8,331 nucleotides of DNA from Oscillospiraceae bacterium. GTDB lineage: Bacteria; Bacillota; Clostridia; Oscillospirales; Ruminococcaceae. This document shows positions 1 through 6,421 of this stretch, piece by piece (position 1 is the stretch's first letter; every line of letters begins with the position of its first letter). The stretch lies in contig JAEDMD010000076.1 of assembly GCA_016303195.1 (NCBI GenBank), forward strand, positions 1-8,331, given 5' to 3'. Both the position numbers and the translations under genes were made by a program. A model generated the notes under the pieces. It searched no databases and was not told where the DNA came from. It worked only from the letters and a program-made list of their open reading frames with translations.

Positions 1-469
1 TCTCTTTAATCTCCTCTACATAACGCCACGACTGCGGAGGTCGCTTAATTGTATCGTCCTCATACCTAAATCCCATTGCCATTTCAGGCAATCTAAACTC
101 ACTCAGCTCTCTCGGCTTGTCATAGATTTTTAGGTCGGAGATGTGCCAACCGTACATATTCCTTTCAGTGCAATAAACCGATCTCTCTACAGCACTCATT
201 CCAGACATTGCATAAAACAAAGGATCGTGACCGAAAGTGTGGTCGGTGATGATAGTGTCGCAAATAAATTCTCCGATGACTTTTCCAGCACCGGCCCACT
301 CCTTGTACCCGTAGCCTTTGCCACTAACAAATTTTTTAGTGCAATATATGTAACACTTGAACGGGACTTTGATTTTTGGCTTGCTCTTTCTGACCTCAAT
401 AGTTTTTTCTTTTCGGGAAATCAGCGTGCACCATTCGGGCTTAATGCTGATTAATACAGCCTTACTCAT
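1..469 (-). CDS. ASCH-domain protein, 3' end cut by window edge
   Basis: The reading frame opens at an ATG at 469 and stays open to the left edge, giving about 156 residues with no stop, so the C-terminus is missing. The start is supported by AAGGAGG seven bases upstream (near 477-483) and by a 4-nt ATGA overlap with the stop of the MazG-like gene. The N-terminus carries an ASCH-like signature: 'LISIKP' near residue 6, then 'EKTIEVRK' at about 21-28, followed by 'CYIYCTKK' and 'VIGEFICD' strands. Further on are 'GYGWHISDL' type and 'RPPQSWRYVEE' segments. ASCH domains have a PUA-like beta-barrel fold and are thought to bind RNA or modified nucleosides; some members are amidohydrolases on modified cytidine. 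Which activity applies here cannot be read from the sequence. It is the last visible gene of the operon. I am confident of the family and not of the substrate. Confidence 0.85.
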   Translation of the reverse strand, partial: MSKAVLISIKPEWCTLISRKEKTIEVRKSKPKIKVPFKCYIYCTKKFVSGKGYGYKEWAGAGKVIGEFICDTIITDHTFGHDPLFYAMSGMSAVERSVYCTERNMYGWHISDLKIYDKPRELSEFRLPEMAMGFRYEDDTIKRPPQSWRYVEEIKE

Positions 470-792
470 AAATCCCCCTCCTTCCTATGTAAGCTCTTTT
501 CGGGATCAAATCCATCGGGATATCTTGCTTTAAGCTTATAAACATTAAGCATAAAAATATCATCGAGATCATATCCGATGATATCGGCACATACTGCAAG
601 ATACCATGCAACATCACCAAGCTCTTTGGCAAGATGCTTTTTATCAAGATCGTGGTCGTGGAAAAGGTGCTTTTTTATAATATCCGTACATTCTCCCGCT
701 TCACCCGACAAACCCATAGCGCAATTAGCAAGACTTCTGCACATGCCCGAGGCAGTTCGCAAAGCTTCCTTCTGATACTCGTTACCTGTCAT
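466..792 (-). CDS. MazG-like nucleotide pyrophosphohydrolase
   Basis: This is a 108-residue all-alpha NTP pyrophosphohydrolase of the MazG-like type, expected to split (d)NTPs or modified nucleotides to the monophosphate and pyrophosphate with Mg2+. The metal-binding motifs are visible: E31xxE34 in 'SGEAGEC' and E57xxD60 in 'KELGDVAWYL', followed by the usual tail 'NVYKLKARYPDGF'. The length fits a single-domain phage MazG-like enzyme; cellular MazG is longer and often doubled. GGAGG lies upstream of the ATG, whose ATGA overlaps the stop of the zinc-ribbon gene. Its own TGA overlaps the start of the ASCH gene, so these three genes are translationally coupled. In a phage the role may be clearing damaged or non-standard nucleotides, or lowering (p)ppGpp-type signals; this part is inference. 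Confidence 0.88.
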   Translation of the reverse strand: MTGNEYQKEALRTASGMCRSLANCAMGLSGEAGECTDIIKKHLFHDHDLDKKHLAKELGDVAWYLAVCADIIGYDLDDIFMLNVYKLKARYPDGFDPEKSLHRKEGDL

Positions 793-1091
793 TCTCCCTC
801 ACCTCCTGTCATTTTTGCGCCGCAGTTGGGGCAGTAATCAAAATCTTCTGCTCCGTCCGTTTCAAAAATGTTATACGTTACACTACATTTGGAGCAAGTG
901 ATTTCGTCACCCAAATAAGAAGAGTTATACCAATGCCCGTGACGAACAGGTGCAACATCGGCGGCAGGCAATGAACTTATATAAAACTTTATTTCAGCAT
1001 TAAAGCGATAATTTTCATCAGGTGTTTTTGCTTCGCTAAAATAATTTCGTTTAAGAGCCGCTTCCCGCTCTATGTATTCTTTTTCAGCCAT
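789..1091 (-). CDS. Small phage zinc-ribbon protein
   Basis: A 100-residue protein with two CxxC knuckles, C66-S-K-C69 and C87-P-N-C90 ('YCPNCGAKM'), which should bind one zinc ion. The N-terminal half starts with 'YIEREAALK' and passes through 'LPAADVAPVRHGHW', a layout often seen in small hypothetical proteins of Firmicutes phages in which a short helical head precedes a zinc ribbon. The ATG at 1091 lies two bases past the upstream gene's stop and follows an AGAGGG-type binding site. Its TGA shares bases with the start of the MazG-like gene. No catalytic motif is visible. It may be a nucleic-acid- or protein-binding adaptor, but the function is unknown. Confidence 0.8.
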   Translation of the reverse strand: MAEKEYIEREAALKRNYFSEAKTPDENYRFNAEIKFYISSLPAADVAPVRHGHWYNSSYLGDEITCSKCSVTYNIFETDGAEDFDYCPNCGAKMTGGEGE

Positions 1092-1093
1092 TG

Positions 1094-1408
1094 TCAGCCC
1101 TCTCTTTCCATATTGATAGGCGTTCCAACAGTCCCAGCACTTTCGCTGCTGTCAGTAGCCTTGAAAAATTCCCCAGGCAAAGGAAACATATATCTGAACA
1201 TTGCATAATTCGCAACATCAAGCAAATATTCGGTGTTTCCTGTTTTCTTGAATTTTTCAAGGCAAAGTTCCAACGTTTCTATAGCGTCCACTCTGCCTTC
1301 GCCGAAATTCTTCTTTGCAGGGCCGTATTTGAAAAAGCTTGTTTCAACTCGGTTCTTTCTGAGTTCGTCAAACTTTTCACTGTATTCGGATTTTAATATG
1401 TCAGCCAT
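1094..1408 (-). CDS. Conserved phage hypothetical protein (mostly helical)
   Basis: A 104-residue hypothetical protein with GGAGG seven bases upstream of its ATG and only two bases between it and the upstream stop. The middle is helical: 'GRVDAIETLELCLEKF' near residues 38-53, then 'TGNTEYLLDVANYAMF' near 56-71. It ends with a 'TDSSESAG' motif at about 86-92. I recognise the pattern from small early-operon proteins of Firmicutes phages, but I know no assigned function. The helix with an acidic E-x3-D spacing followed by 'ANYAM' faintly resembles the second metal helix of MazG/dUTPase-like folds. The first acidic helix of that fold is not evident, so this is only a suggestion. No signal peptide or membrane segment is present. 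Confidence 0.75.
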   Translation of the reverse strand: MADILKSEYSEKFDELRKNRVETSFFKYGPAKKNFGEGRVDAIETLELCLEKFKKTGNTEYLLDVANYAMFRYMFPLPGEFFKATDSSESAGTVGTPINMEREG

Positions 1409-1410
1409 TA

Positions 1411-1770
1411 TCAGCCCTCCTGTTCATTAAACAAAAAATCATAGTTATAATCGCTCATATCACCGCAAAGAATAGAGTAGATCGCACGGCATTTCGGACA
1501 GTCTGATTTACCGAGCGGAGATATTACGCCGTTTACCCTGTTGCGGGTCTGAGCGTCCTTAAGAATCATCTTTTGCCATAAAACAAGCTGATAATAATCA
1601 GCCATCAATGAAGTTTTCTCCGCCTTGGCTTCTTCAATCGTAAGTGATCCCGAATAATAATCCGAGTAAATATGCTTTACGCAGCGGTACAAAAACCGCT
1701 GCGGTATAGTCCCGTTTTTCGGAAGCGGAAGCCCCTTTGCTGCCGCCGAGATTATTTCATCGTCACTCAT
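1411..1770 (-). CDS. Conserved phage hypothetical protein with CxxC motif
   Basis: A 119-residue protein directly downstream of the replication initiator and coupled to it by an ATGA overlap; a GGAG site sits eight bases ahead of the ATG. The N-terminus reads 'SDDEIISAAAKGLPLP' and is followed by a helical stretch 'LTIEEAKAEKTSLMADYYQL' at about 43-62. A 'CPKC' pair lies at residues 91-94 with a third cysteine at 102, so partial zinc binding is possible, although there is no complete four-ligand site. Small proteins of this shape follow the DnaD/DUF4373-type initiator in several Firmicutes phages. That placement suggests an accessory role in replication, but no function can be assigned from the sequence. 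Confidence 0.75.
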   Translation of the reverse strand: MSDDEIISAAAKGLPLPKNGTIPQRFLYRCVKHIYSDYYSGSLTIEEAKAEKTSLMADYYQLVLWQKMILKDAQTRNRVNGVISPLGKSDCPKCRAIYSILCGDMSDYNYDFLFNEQEG

Positions 1771-2648
1771 GTTTTACGCTCCTTTCGTTCTCCGCTGTGT
1801 AATACGGGCGGATTGTTTTTTGCGTATTCAAAATATGCTTCCAGATCAAAGGACGGCTCCGAAGGGATATCCTTTTTCCTGCGCTCGGAGGGCTTTTTGA
1901 CCTTGTCCTGCTCAAGCCATGCAATAAGGGTGCTGTAATGATTGCCATACGGCTTTACGCCTTTATTATGGATATATCGGTCAAGACGATCTATGTATGT
2001 CCCGATAGCCTTTTCTCCATATTTATCAATAAGCTCTGAGTGTTGTTGTGTTGTCAGTTTTACATTTCCGTGCTCGCCGAAGCTTTCGGTTTCCGCATCG
2101 GTTTGGGGCTTGTACGTACTACTCTTATCTGATCTAATCTTATCTAATCTACTCTGTTGCATAAACGCCGCAGAAACGGAGGTTTTTGCAGCAGAAACGG
2201 GGGTTTCTGTAACAGAAACAGATTTTAAGGGCGCACTTAATAAAGCCGTTGGTTCATTTTCTTTTTTCAACAGCCAGTGTTTTGATTTATCAACCTTGTT
2301 CCTCGCAGTGACTTCGGAATAGTTCATCTGGATTTCAGCAGAGGTTATAACATTTTGTGACAAGAGATCCTTATCAATAAGATCTATATCCGCACAAAAA
2401 TGTATGACTTGCAGCACAAAGCTTTTTTTGACCCACCTGTTTCCAATAGTCCTCACTATCAGAGAAGCGAGAGTATCTAAGGAAGCCTCCAGGTAATACC
2501 CGTTTTTGTAAACGAGTGTGATTATAATGTCATATATGGTCTGCCCGAGAGGGCCGTAGCTTTCGAGCAGATCCAATATGCGCCCGTCATCGTAGTAGTT
2601 AAGATATCTTTTGTAGTAGTCAAGCCCCGTTTTAGGGGGTCTGCCCAT
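1767..2648 (-). CDS. Phage replication initiator / replisome organizer (DUF4373-like)
   Basis: A 293-residue protein that probably recognises the phage origin and helps load the host helicase. The N-terminus ('MGRPPKTGLDYY', then 'YGPLGQTIYDIIITLVY') matches the DUF4373/Lin1244-type winged-helix domain of Firmicutes phage replication proteins, roughly residues 1-105. A Ser/Thr/Ala-rich linker covers about 130-195. A C-terminal domain near 196-290 carries 'KPYGNHYSTLIAWLEQDK', the H-Y-x-T-x-x-x-W pattern of replisome organizers and DnaD-like loaders. GGAGGG lies nine bases before the ATG, just after the SSB stop. The linker is encoded by repetitive DNA (2124-2232), a typical place for a phage origin, so the protein may bind within its own gene. 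The family call is good; the helicase-loading role is inferred from the family. Confidence 0.82.
   Translation of the reverse strand: MGRPPKTGLDYYKRYLNYYDDGRILDLLESYGPLGQTIYDIIITLVYKNGYYLEASLDTLASLIVRTIGNRWVKKSFVLQVIHFCADIDLIDKDLLSQNVITSAEIQMNYSEVTARNKVDKSKHWLLKKENEPTALLSAPLKSVSVTETPVSAAKTSVSAAFMQQSRLDKIRSDKSSTYKPQTDAETESFGEHGNVKLTTQQHSELIDKYGEKAIGTYIDRLDRYIHNKGVKPYGNHYSTLIAWLEQDKVKKPSERRKKDIPSEPSFDLEAYFEYAKNNPPVLHSGERKERKT
2124..2153. repeat. 15-bp tandem direct repeat in initiator linker
   Basis: Two adjoining 15-base copies at 2124-2138 and 2139-2153 (CTTATCTGATCTAAT, then CTTATCTAATCTACT on the plus strand) differ at two positions. The DNA is AT-rich compared with its surroundings and encodes the 'SRLDKIRSDK' part of the initiator linker. 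Low-complexity 'RLDKIR' type runs recur in phage replisome organizers. The stretch could be an unwinding element beside the 21-bp-period array, or simple slippage in a flexible linker. Confidence 0.6.
2170..2232. repeat. Iteron-like 21-bp repeats with inverted symmetry (candidate origin)
   Basis: Three consecutive 21-base units begin at 2170, 2191 and 2212. Units 1 and 2 agree at all but three positions (GCAGAAACGG-A/G-GGTTT-T/C-TG-C/T-A); unit 3 keeps ACAGAAACA and then decays. The core is also palindromic: CAGAAAC-GGGG-GTTTCTG at 2192-2209, then GTTTCTG-TAA-CAGAAAC at 2203-2219, both with perfect 7-bp arms. A 21-bp spacing puts each copy on the same face of the helix. Such arrays inside an initiator gene are the usual form of phage and plasmid origins. 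An amino-acid repeat ('TETPVSAAKTSVSAA') is the alternative explanation. Confidence 0.55.
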
Positions 2649-2663
2649 GGCTTTTATCCCTCC

Positions 2664-3122
2664 TTAAAACGGCAGGTCGCTGTCGCTTATGACCTCCTCG
2701 AAGTCGGAAAGCGCCGCAGTCTGAGGAGCAGGGGAGCTGACTGCCGAATTTGCAGTGGCTGATGCGGGAGCAGGCGGCGGACTGCTGTTTGCGTTCCTGC
2801 CGCTGTCACCGCAGAAATATGCATGATCTATGTATACCTCGGTAACATAATGCTTTACATCGGGATAACGCCTGTCATCATAATTTCTTGTCCTGAGAGT
2901 GCCCTCCACTGACATCATTTTGCCCTTGGAAAAATATCTGCTGATGAACTCGGCAGTCTGCCGCCATGCAATACAGCTTATAAAGTCTGCCTGTCGCTCG
3001 CCCTTTGCGTCCTTAAAGCCTCTGTCCACCGCAAGAGTAAAGCTGCAAGCGTAAATGTCGCTTGTTGTCTGTTTCAGTTCAGGATCGGCAGTGATGCGAC
3101 CCAATAAGCAAACACGGTTCAT
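2664..3122 (-). CDS. ssb: Single-stranded DNA-binding protein
   Basis: A 152-residue SSB with the standard layout. The OB-fold covers about residues 1-105, starting 'MNRVCLLGRITADPEL' and including 'FISCIAWRQTAEFI' with the conserved Trp at 53, and 'VEGTLRTRNY'. A Pro/Ala/Ser-rich linker runs from about 110 to 140. The acidic tip ends in DSDLPF, the peptide that docks partner enzymes. It coats single-stranded DNA during replication and recombination. Its ATGA start overlaps the ERCC4-nuclease stop, with GGAGGTGG just upstream, so the two are coupled. It ends in TAA immediately after the canonical PF tip, which also shows that TAA is an ordinary stop codon in this genome. A phage-encoded copy would serve the replication and recombination genes on either side. 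Confidence 0.95.
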   Translation of the reverse strand: MNRVCLLGRITADPELKQTTSDIYACSFTLAVDRGFKDAKGERQADFISCIAWRQTAEFISRYFSKGKMMSVEGTLRTRNYDDRRYPDVKHYVTEVYIDHAYFCGDSGRNANSSPPPAPASATANSAVSSPAPQTAALSDFEEVISDSDLPF

Positions 3123-3583
3123 ATCGTTCCACCTCCGAGAATTTTTATTATTTCAAGCCCTGTCATTCGCTTTTCACAGAAGACGAAGTCAACGCCGTAT
3201 TTCTGCTTTAAGGTAAACAGGATCTTAAAAAGCTGTTTTCCGCTTACCGCTTTCGGAGAGGTTTTAAGGCGGGGATTTATCCACCGCTGAACGTCCGAAA
3301 GGTCTTTTATGCCGCCGCCGTGCTCGCAAAGGATAATCAGCTTTATACCGTTTTCCTTGGCTCGCCTCAGCTCATTTGTAAAGCGCTCGTGCTGCTGACA
3401 GACATTGCCGCAAAGCTCCTGCAGATTCTGCTTGCGGTCGATTATAAGCCTCGGATTGTCAAGGCTCATGTAGTCGCCCACAAACAGCTTTGATGTGTAG
3501 TGCTTCACGCCTATTTCGTCAAAATAGCTCACGATCTGCTTTATTGCCCTTGCTTTTTCACGGGTATCAATCTGTATAGTCAT
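3119..3583 (-). CDS. ERCC4/XPF-type nuclease
   Basis: A 154-residue protein consisting of little more than an ERCC4 nuclease domain. The catalytic pattern is visible in order: D6-T-R8-E9 ('IDTREK'), G36-D37-Y ('VGDY') and I48-D49-R50-K51 ('IIDRK'), the last being a variant of the ERKxxxD motif with Asp in place of Glu. It is followed by 'HERFTNELRRAKENG' and a beta strand 'KLIILCEH'. These enzymes cut branched or flap DNA, or junctions between single- and double-stranded DNA. There is no helicase domain and no obvious helix-hairpin-helix tail, so target choice may rely on partners such as the neighbouring SSB. GGAGGAG lies seven bases before the ATG at 3583, which overlaps the end of the RecE-like nuclease gene by 17 nt. 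Confidence 0.85.
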   Translation of the reverse strand: MTIQIDTREKARAIKQIVSYFDEIGVKHYTSKLFVGDYMSLDNPRLIIDRKQNLQELCGNVCQQHERFTNELRRAKENGIKLIILCEHGGGIKDLSDVQRWINPRLKTSPKAVSGKQLFKILFTLKQKYGVDFVFCEKRMTGLEIIKILGGGTI

Positions 3584-4358
3584 TTCTGAACTCCTCCGAT
3601 GTCAGCACCTTATCAAGCTTTTTCGTGAATTTGCAGTAATCGCAGTGTTCACACCTTTTCGGTTCCTCCGTCCCTGCCTTTATTGCTGCATATCTGCCGA
3701 TGTTCGCTTTAACTATTTCCATTGCCGCATCAAGCTCTGCCCGGTCAAGGCTTATCACCTGCAGATCAGGCTCATTCTCCTTTGTTGCCGCCGCCAGAAC
3801 AAAGGGGAGTGTTTCCCCCGTGTTCTGCCGCACGATCTCCTGATAGATCGCACCCTGGATATCATATCCCCATGCCTCATAAAAGCTGAGTCTGCCCCTG
3901 CCGTTTACATATATCGGAGAAAAATCCTTGACCACTTTAAGGTCAACAATGGTTTTGTGTTCTCTGTAGCTGTCGATCTTGATTTTTACAGGAACGCCCT
4001 CGATCTCTCCCACCATGATCTTCTGCTTTTCGCCGTCCATGGCCTTCATAAAAAAGCTGTCACGTTCTATGCGATTGATTATGTAATCAGCCTGGCAGAA
4101 ATCAGATTTCAGATTGCCGTCCCGTTTGAATATCTCGGGATTTTTTGCTCTGAAAATATCAAGACTCCCCTCAAAATGAGCATCTACATATGAGCCGACA
4201 AGGAGAGCTGTTGACTTTTTGGACGAATAATCTTCCTTTATCTCAGCAAGAGCGGCTGCTTCGCACTTTTCAAAAGCTTTGAACTGCGATGCCCCCATAT
4301 ATTTCATGCTGTTTTCGGGCGAGAAATAATCCGTCTGAGTAATGTTGTGAGGTATCAT
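3567..4358 (-). CDS. RecE-like PD-(D/E)XK exonuclease (DUF3799 type)
   Basis: A 263-residue nuclease expected to degrade double-stranded DNA ends and leave a strand for the annealing protein. Key features are H61 in 'GSYVDAHFEG', D129 in 'KIKIDSY', D139-L-K141 in 'IVDLKVV' and a QxxxY motif at 168-172 ('DIQGAIYQ'). This is the PD-(D/E)XK order of RecE/AddB-like exonucleases. C32 ('FEKCEAAA') and a C-terminal C236-x2-C239-x2-C242 ('RCEHCDYC') could bind a metal or iron-sulfur cluster, as in Cas4/AddB. I chose the ATG at 4358, not 4430: GGAGGTGA sits seven bases upstream, the ATG forms an ATGA overlap with the ATPase stop, and the family begins near this point. Upstream residues of the longer frame lie inside the ATPase gene. 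Confidence 0.88.
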   Translation of the reverse strand: MIPHNITQTDYFSPENSMKYMGASQFKAFEKCEAAALAEIKEDYSSKKSTALLVGSYVDAHFEGSLDIFRAKNPEIFKRDGNLKSDFCQADYIINRIERDSFFMKAMDGEKQKIMVGEIEGVPVKIKIDSYREHKTIVDLKVVKDFSPIYVNGRGRLSFYEAWGYDIQGAIYQEIVRQNTGETLPFVLAAATKENEPDLQVISLDRAELDAAMEIVKANIGRYAAIKAGTEEPKRCEHCDYCKFTKKLDKVLTSEEFRNDYTD

Positions 4359-5785
4359 AAATACGTCACCTCCATTTCGGAGCTGTCGGTAGTTCTCGTT
4401 GCAATGAACTGCACGCCCTTTTCCTTGCATTTTCCGTACAGCTTTTCACGATTCTCGGCACTGAGCTTTTCGGCACCGTCTATCAGAATTATCTGCAGAT
4501 TGTTCGGCTTGCTCAGAGCTACATCAACACAAAGTTCCAGCTGCTCGCCCTCGGAGAGATTTGAAACAGGCAGTCCGTTGATAAGAGGTATTCCGTCTGC
4601 GACCGTAAAGCCCTCAATAGGTATGGAAGCACTTTCAAGTATCTTACCGGGGAGGCTGCGTGCAAGCTCTATCTTTTCCGTCAGCCTGTCCGATGCATCG
4701 GTAAGCTCTTTTACTTCTGCCTGCATATTCTTCATGCGATTGTACTCGTTAATATATTTTTTCATCTGCTCAGCATGTGCCGCCTGCTGTTCAAGATCAA
4801 CAGTATCAATGGGATCCTTATCGGCATATTCATCAGCGATCCTGATATCCGAATCCAGCTTTGCCACGTTTTCGTTGTATCTGCTTTCCGCAAGTGCTAT
4901 CTTATCCGCAAGTATGCCATCCAGAGATGCAAGCTTGTTCTCATCCGCAGCGATCTCAGCCTTCATACGCTCAATTGATTTAAGGATTGATTCACGCTGA
5001 TTTGATATTGCAAGCTTTTCGGCAGCAATAGCAGATTCCTTTTCACCCTGAAAGCCTCTGATCTTGTTATTATAGCTTTCTTTGAAAGCCTTTGCACGCT
5101 GAATGCGGCTGTTGTGCTCCTTGGAAGCATTGATTTTTCTGTACGCTTCTGCAAGGTCAAAAGCCTCCCATTCTTCCGCATTGAAATGCTCGGGGATATC
5201 CTTTGCAATATCGGTAATAAACGCCTTCTGATTACGGATATCACGGTTTATATCCTGACGGCGTTTGAAATAATCGCCATTTTCGGACTGTATATCCGAA
5301 AGTACCTGTAATATGTTCTGGCTATAGTCAATCCCCTGGGGGATCTCTCCGAACTGCTCCCTTATCCAGTTAAGGTCCCAGGGGAATTCGATAAGATCAA
5401 GTATCGCCCTGTTCTGATCCTTCTTTGACATCTGAGTGAATGCCACCGGATCAAGCTGCAGGGGAGTGAATAGCTGCTTCAAGAAATTTTCGGGAGAAGA
5501 TACCTCTTTGCCGCATTCCTTTACGGATTTGTAATCAGCCTGTTCACTGCGTTTCTTACGGTCAATGTATATTCCCGTGTCGGTCTCAACGATGATCTCC
5601 CCCTCTTTTTCTCCCTTGTGAATAATATAATCACGGGAGCTGCTGTTTGTAAGGGCATATCTGATAGAATCAATTACCGAAGTCTTTCCCGAACCGTTTG
5701 TACCTGTGATCTCAACAGATCTTCCGTCAAGCTCGGTTTCGGTAATTCCGAAAAGATTTTTTATCTTGATTTTAGTAGCTTTCAT
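4355..5785 (-). CDS. AAA/SMC-Rad50-like ATPase of phage recombination module
   Basis: A 476-residue ATPase of the RecF/RecN/SMC class. Walker A is GTNGSGKT at about 28-35, after 'KIKNLFGI'. A long charged helical middle (about 160-385) is predicted to form coiled coils. The ABC signature-like 'LSEGEQLEL' lies near 410 and Walker B 'LQIILIDGAE' near 430-439, where Gly replaces the usual Glu after Asp. The coiled-coil arm is shorter than in Rad50 or SbcC. It probably works with the adjacent RecT-like protein and nuclease in end processing or recombination. An in-frame ATG at 5791 leaves only two bases after AGGAGG, while the ATG at 5785 has eight, so 5785 is preferred. The TGA overlaps the nuclease start by 4 nt. 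Confidence 0.88.
   Translation of the reverse strand: MKATKIKIKNLFGITETELDGRSVEITGTNGSGKTSVIDSIRYALTNSSSRDYIIHKGEKEGEIIVETDTGIYIDRKKRSEQADYKSVKECGKEVSSPENFLKQLFTPLQLDPVAFTQMSKKDQNRAILDLIEFPWDLNWIREQFGEIPQGIDYSQNILQVLSDIQSENGDYFKRRQDINRDIRNQKAFITDIAKDIPEHFNAEEWEAFDLAEAYRKINASKEHNSRIQRAKAFKESYNNKIRGFQGEKESAIAAEKLAISNQRESILKSIERMKAEIAADENKLASLDGILADKIALAESRYNENVAKLDSDIRIADEYADKDPIDTVDLEQQAAHAEQMKKYINEYNRMKNMQAEVKELTDASDRLTEKIELARSLPGKILESASIPIEGFTVADGIPLINGLPVSNLSEGEQLELCVDVALSKPNNLQIILIDGAEKLSAENREKLYGKCKEKGVQFIATRTTDSSEMEVTYL
4366..4373 (-). promoter_or_regulatory. Ribosome binding site fixing the RecE-like nuclease start
   Basis: GGAGGTGA on the minus strand lies seven bases before the ATG at 4358. 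It sits inside the last codons of the upstream ATPase gene and decides between this start and an in-frame ATG at 4430 that has no comparable site. Confidence 0.85.
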
Positions 5786-5793
5786 AATCATAT

Positions 5794-5799
5794 CCTCCT
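5794..5799 (-). promoter_or_regulatory. Ribosome binding site fixing the ATPase start
   Basis: AGGAGG on the minus strand lies between the RecT-like stop (TAA at 5801-5803) and the ATPase. The eight-base spacing to the ATG at 5785 is good, whereas the ATG at 5791 is too close to be used efficiently. The product therefore probably begins MKATKIK. Confidence 0.8.
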
Positions 5800-5800
5800 G

Positions 5801-6421
5801 TTACAGTTCAATTCTTTCTGCGGGGCGGATATCCTCAGCTTCGCCCTCAACATGTACGCCCATCAGCACTTCGGGGCAATAAACTCTTGCGAAAAATGCC
5901 GATGCCCTGTATGCAAGCATAAGCTCGGGCATGTTCGTCCATTTGGGATTCTTCCCGAGCCAGCCCTCAGATCGTGCCATTTTCAGAGTAACTTCGGGTC
6001 CTTCTACCTTATCACCCGTATCAGCCCATACAGCGGAAAGATAGCATCCTCTTTCGTCCGTGCCCTTTGCACCTATATACACAGGCCGCACACTTCCCGG
6101 CTTGAATTTTCCGCAGCCTTCAATGAGAGCCTTGCAGGCCTGTCCGCTCCATGAGGGCTTACCCTTGACTACATAAAGATTCTGCATTACCATCATAGGC
6201 GATACACCCATTCTGTCAGCCATGTCAACGGCAATCGCACAGTCTGCGGGCTTATTTTTATAGTTATCCGGTATAATATCAGCTGTGGAAATTACCTTAG
6301 CAAGCTTGTAAGCCCTTGAAAAATCTGCAACAATATTTGCAGAGGGCTGATTTACCACATCGGACAAAGCACCGCTGCTATCTCTGACAGCAGCAAGCTG
6401 TGTTTCATTATTCGCATCCAT
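5801..6421 (-). CDS. RecT-like single-strand annealing protein (putative)
   Basis: A 206-residue protein that I read as a divergent RecT-type annealing protein. The supporting pattern is 'NKPADCAIAVDMADRMGVSPMM' (about 56-77), 'NLYVVKGKPSWSGQ' (81-94), a central sheet with 'GCYLSAVW', then 'VTLKMARSEGW' (144-154) and 'NPKWTNMPELMLAYRASAFFARVYCPEVLMG' split across 158-188. That order resembles proteins commonly labelled phage recombinase RecT. Annealing proteins of this group pair complementary strands made by a partner exonuclease, and here a RecE-like nuclease lies two genes downstream in the same operon. The start overlaps the upstream TAA by one base (TAATG), with GGAGG seven bases before it. 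It is shorter than typical RecT (about 270-300 residues). Confidence in the gene is high and in the RecT label moderate. Confidence 0.72.
   Translation of the reverse strand: MDANNETQLAAVRDSSGALSDVVNQPSANIVADFSRAYKLAKVISTADIIPDNYKNKPADCAIAVDMADRMGVSPMMVMQNLYVVKGKPSWSGQACKALIEGCGKFKPGSVRPVYIGAKGTDERGCYLSAVWADTGDKVEGPEVTLKMARSEGWLGKNPKWTNMPELMLAYRASAFFARVYCPEVLMGVHVEGEAEDIRPAERIEL

Noticed and set aside
143..454. Plus-strand frame over the ASCH gene
   Set aside because: The minus strand gives a continuous ASCH-like protein here; the plus frame is a shadow with no family resemblance.
3277..3285. TTATCCACC, one mismatch from a DnaA box
   Set aside because: A single isolated copy inside conserved coding sequence of the ERCC4 nuclease; no cluster of boxes or AT-rich element accompanies it.
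4347..5000. Long plus-strand open frame opposite the ATPase gene
   Set aside because: It lies wholly antisense to a gene with clear Walker motifs. Its Ser/Ile/Leu-rich translation is typical of a reverse-strand shadow and it lacks a ribosome binding site.
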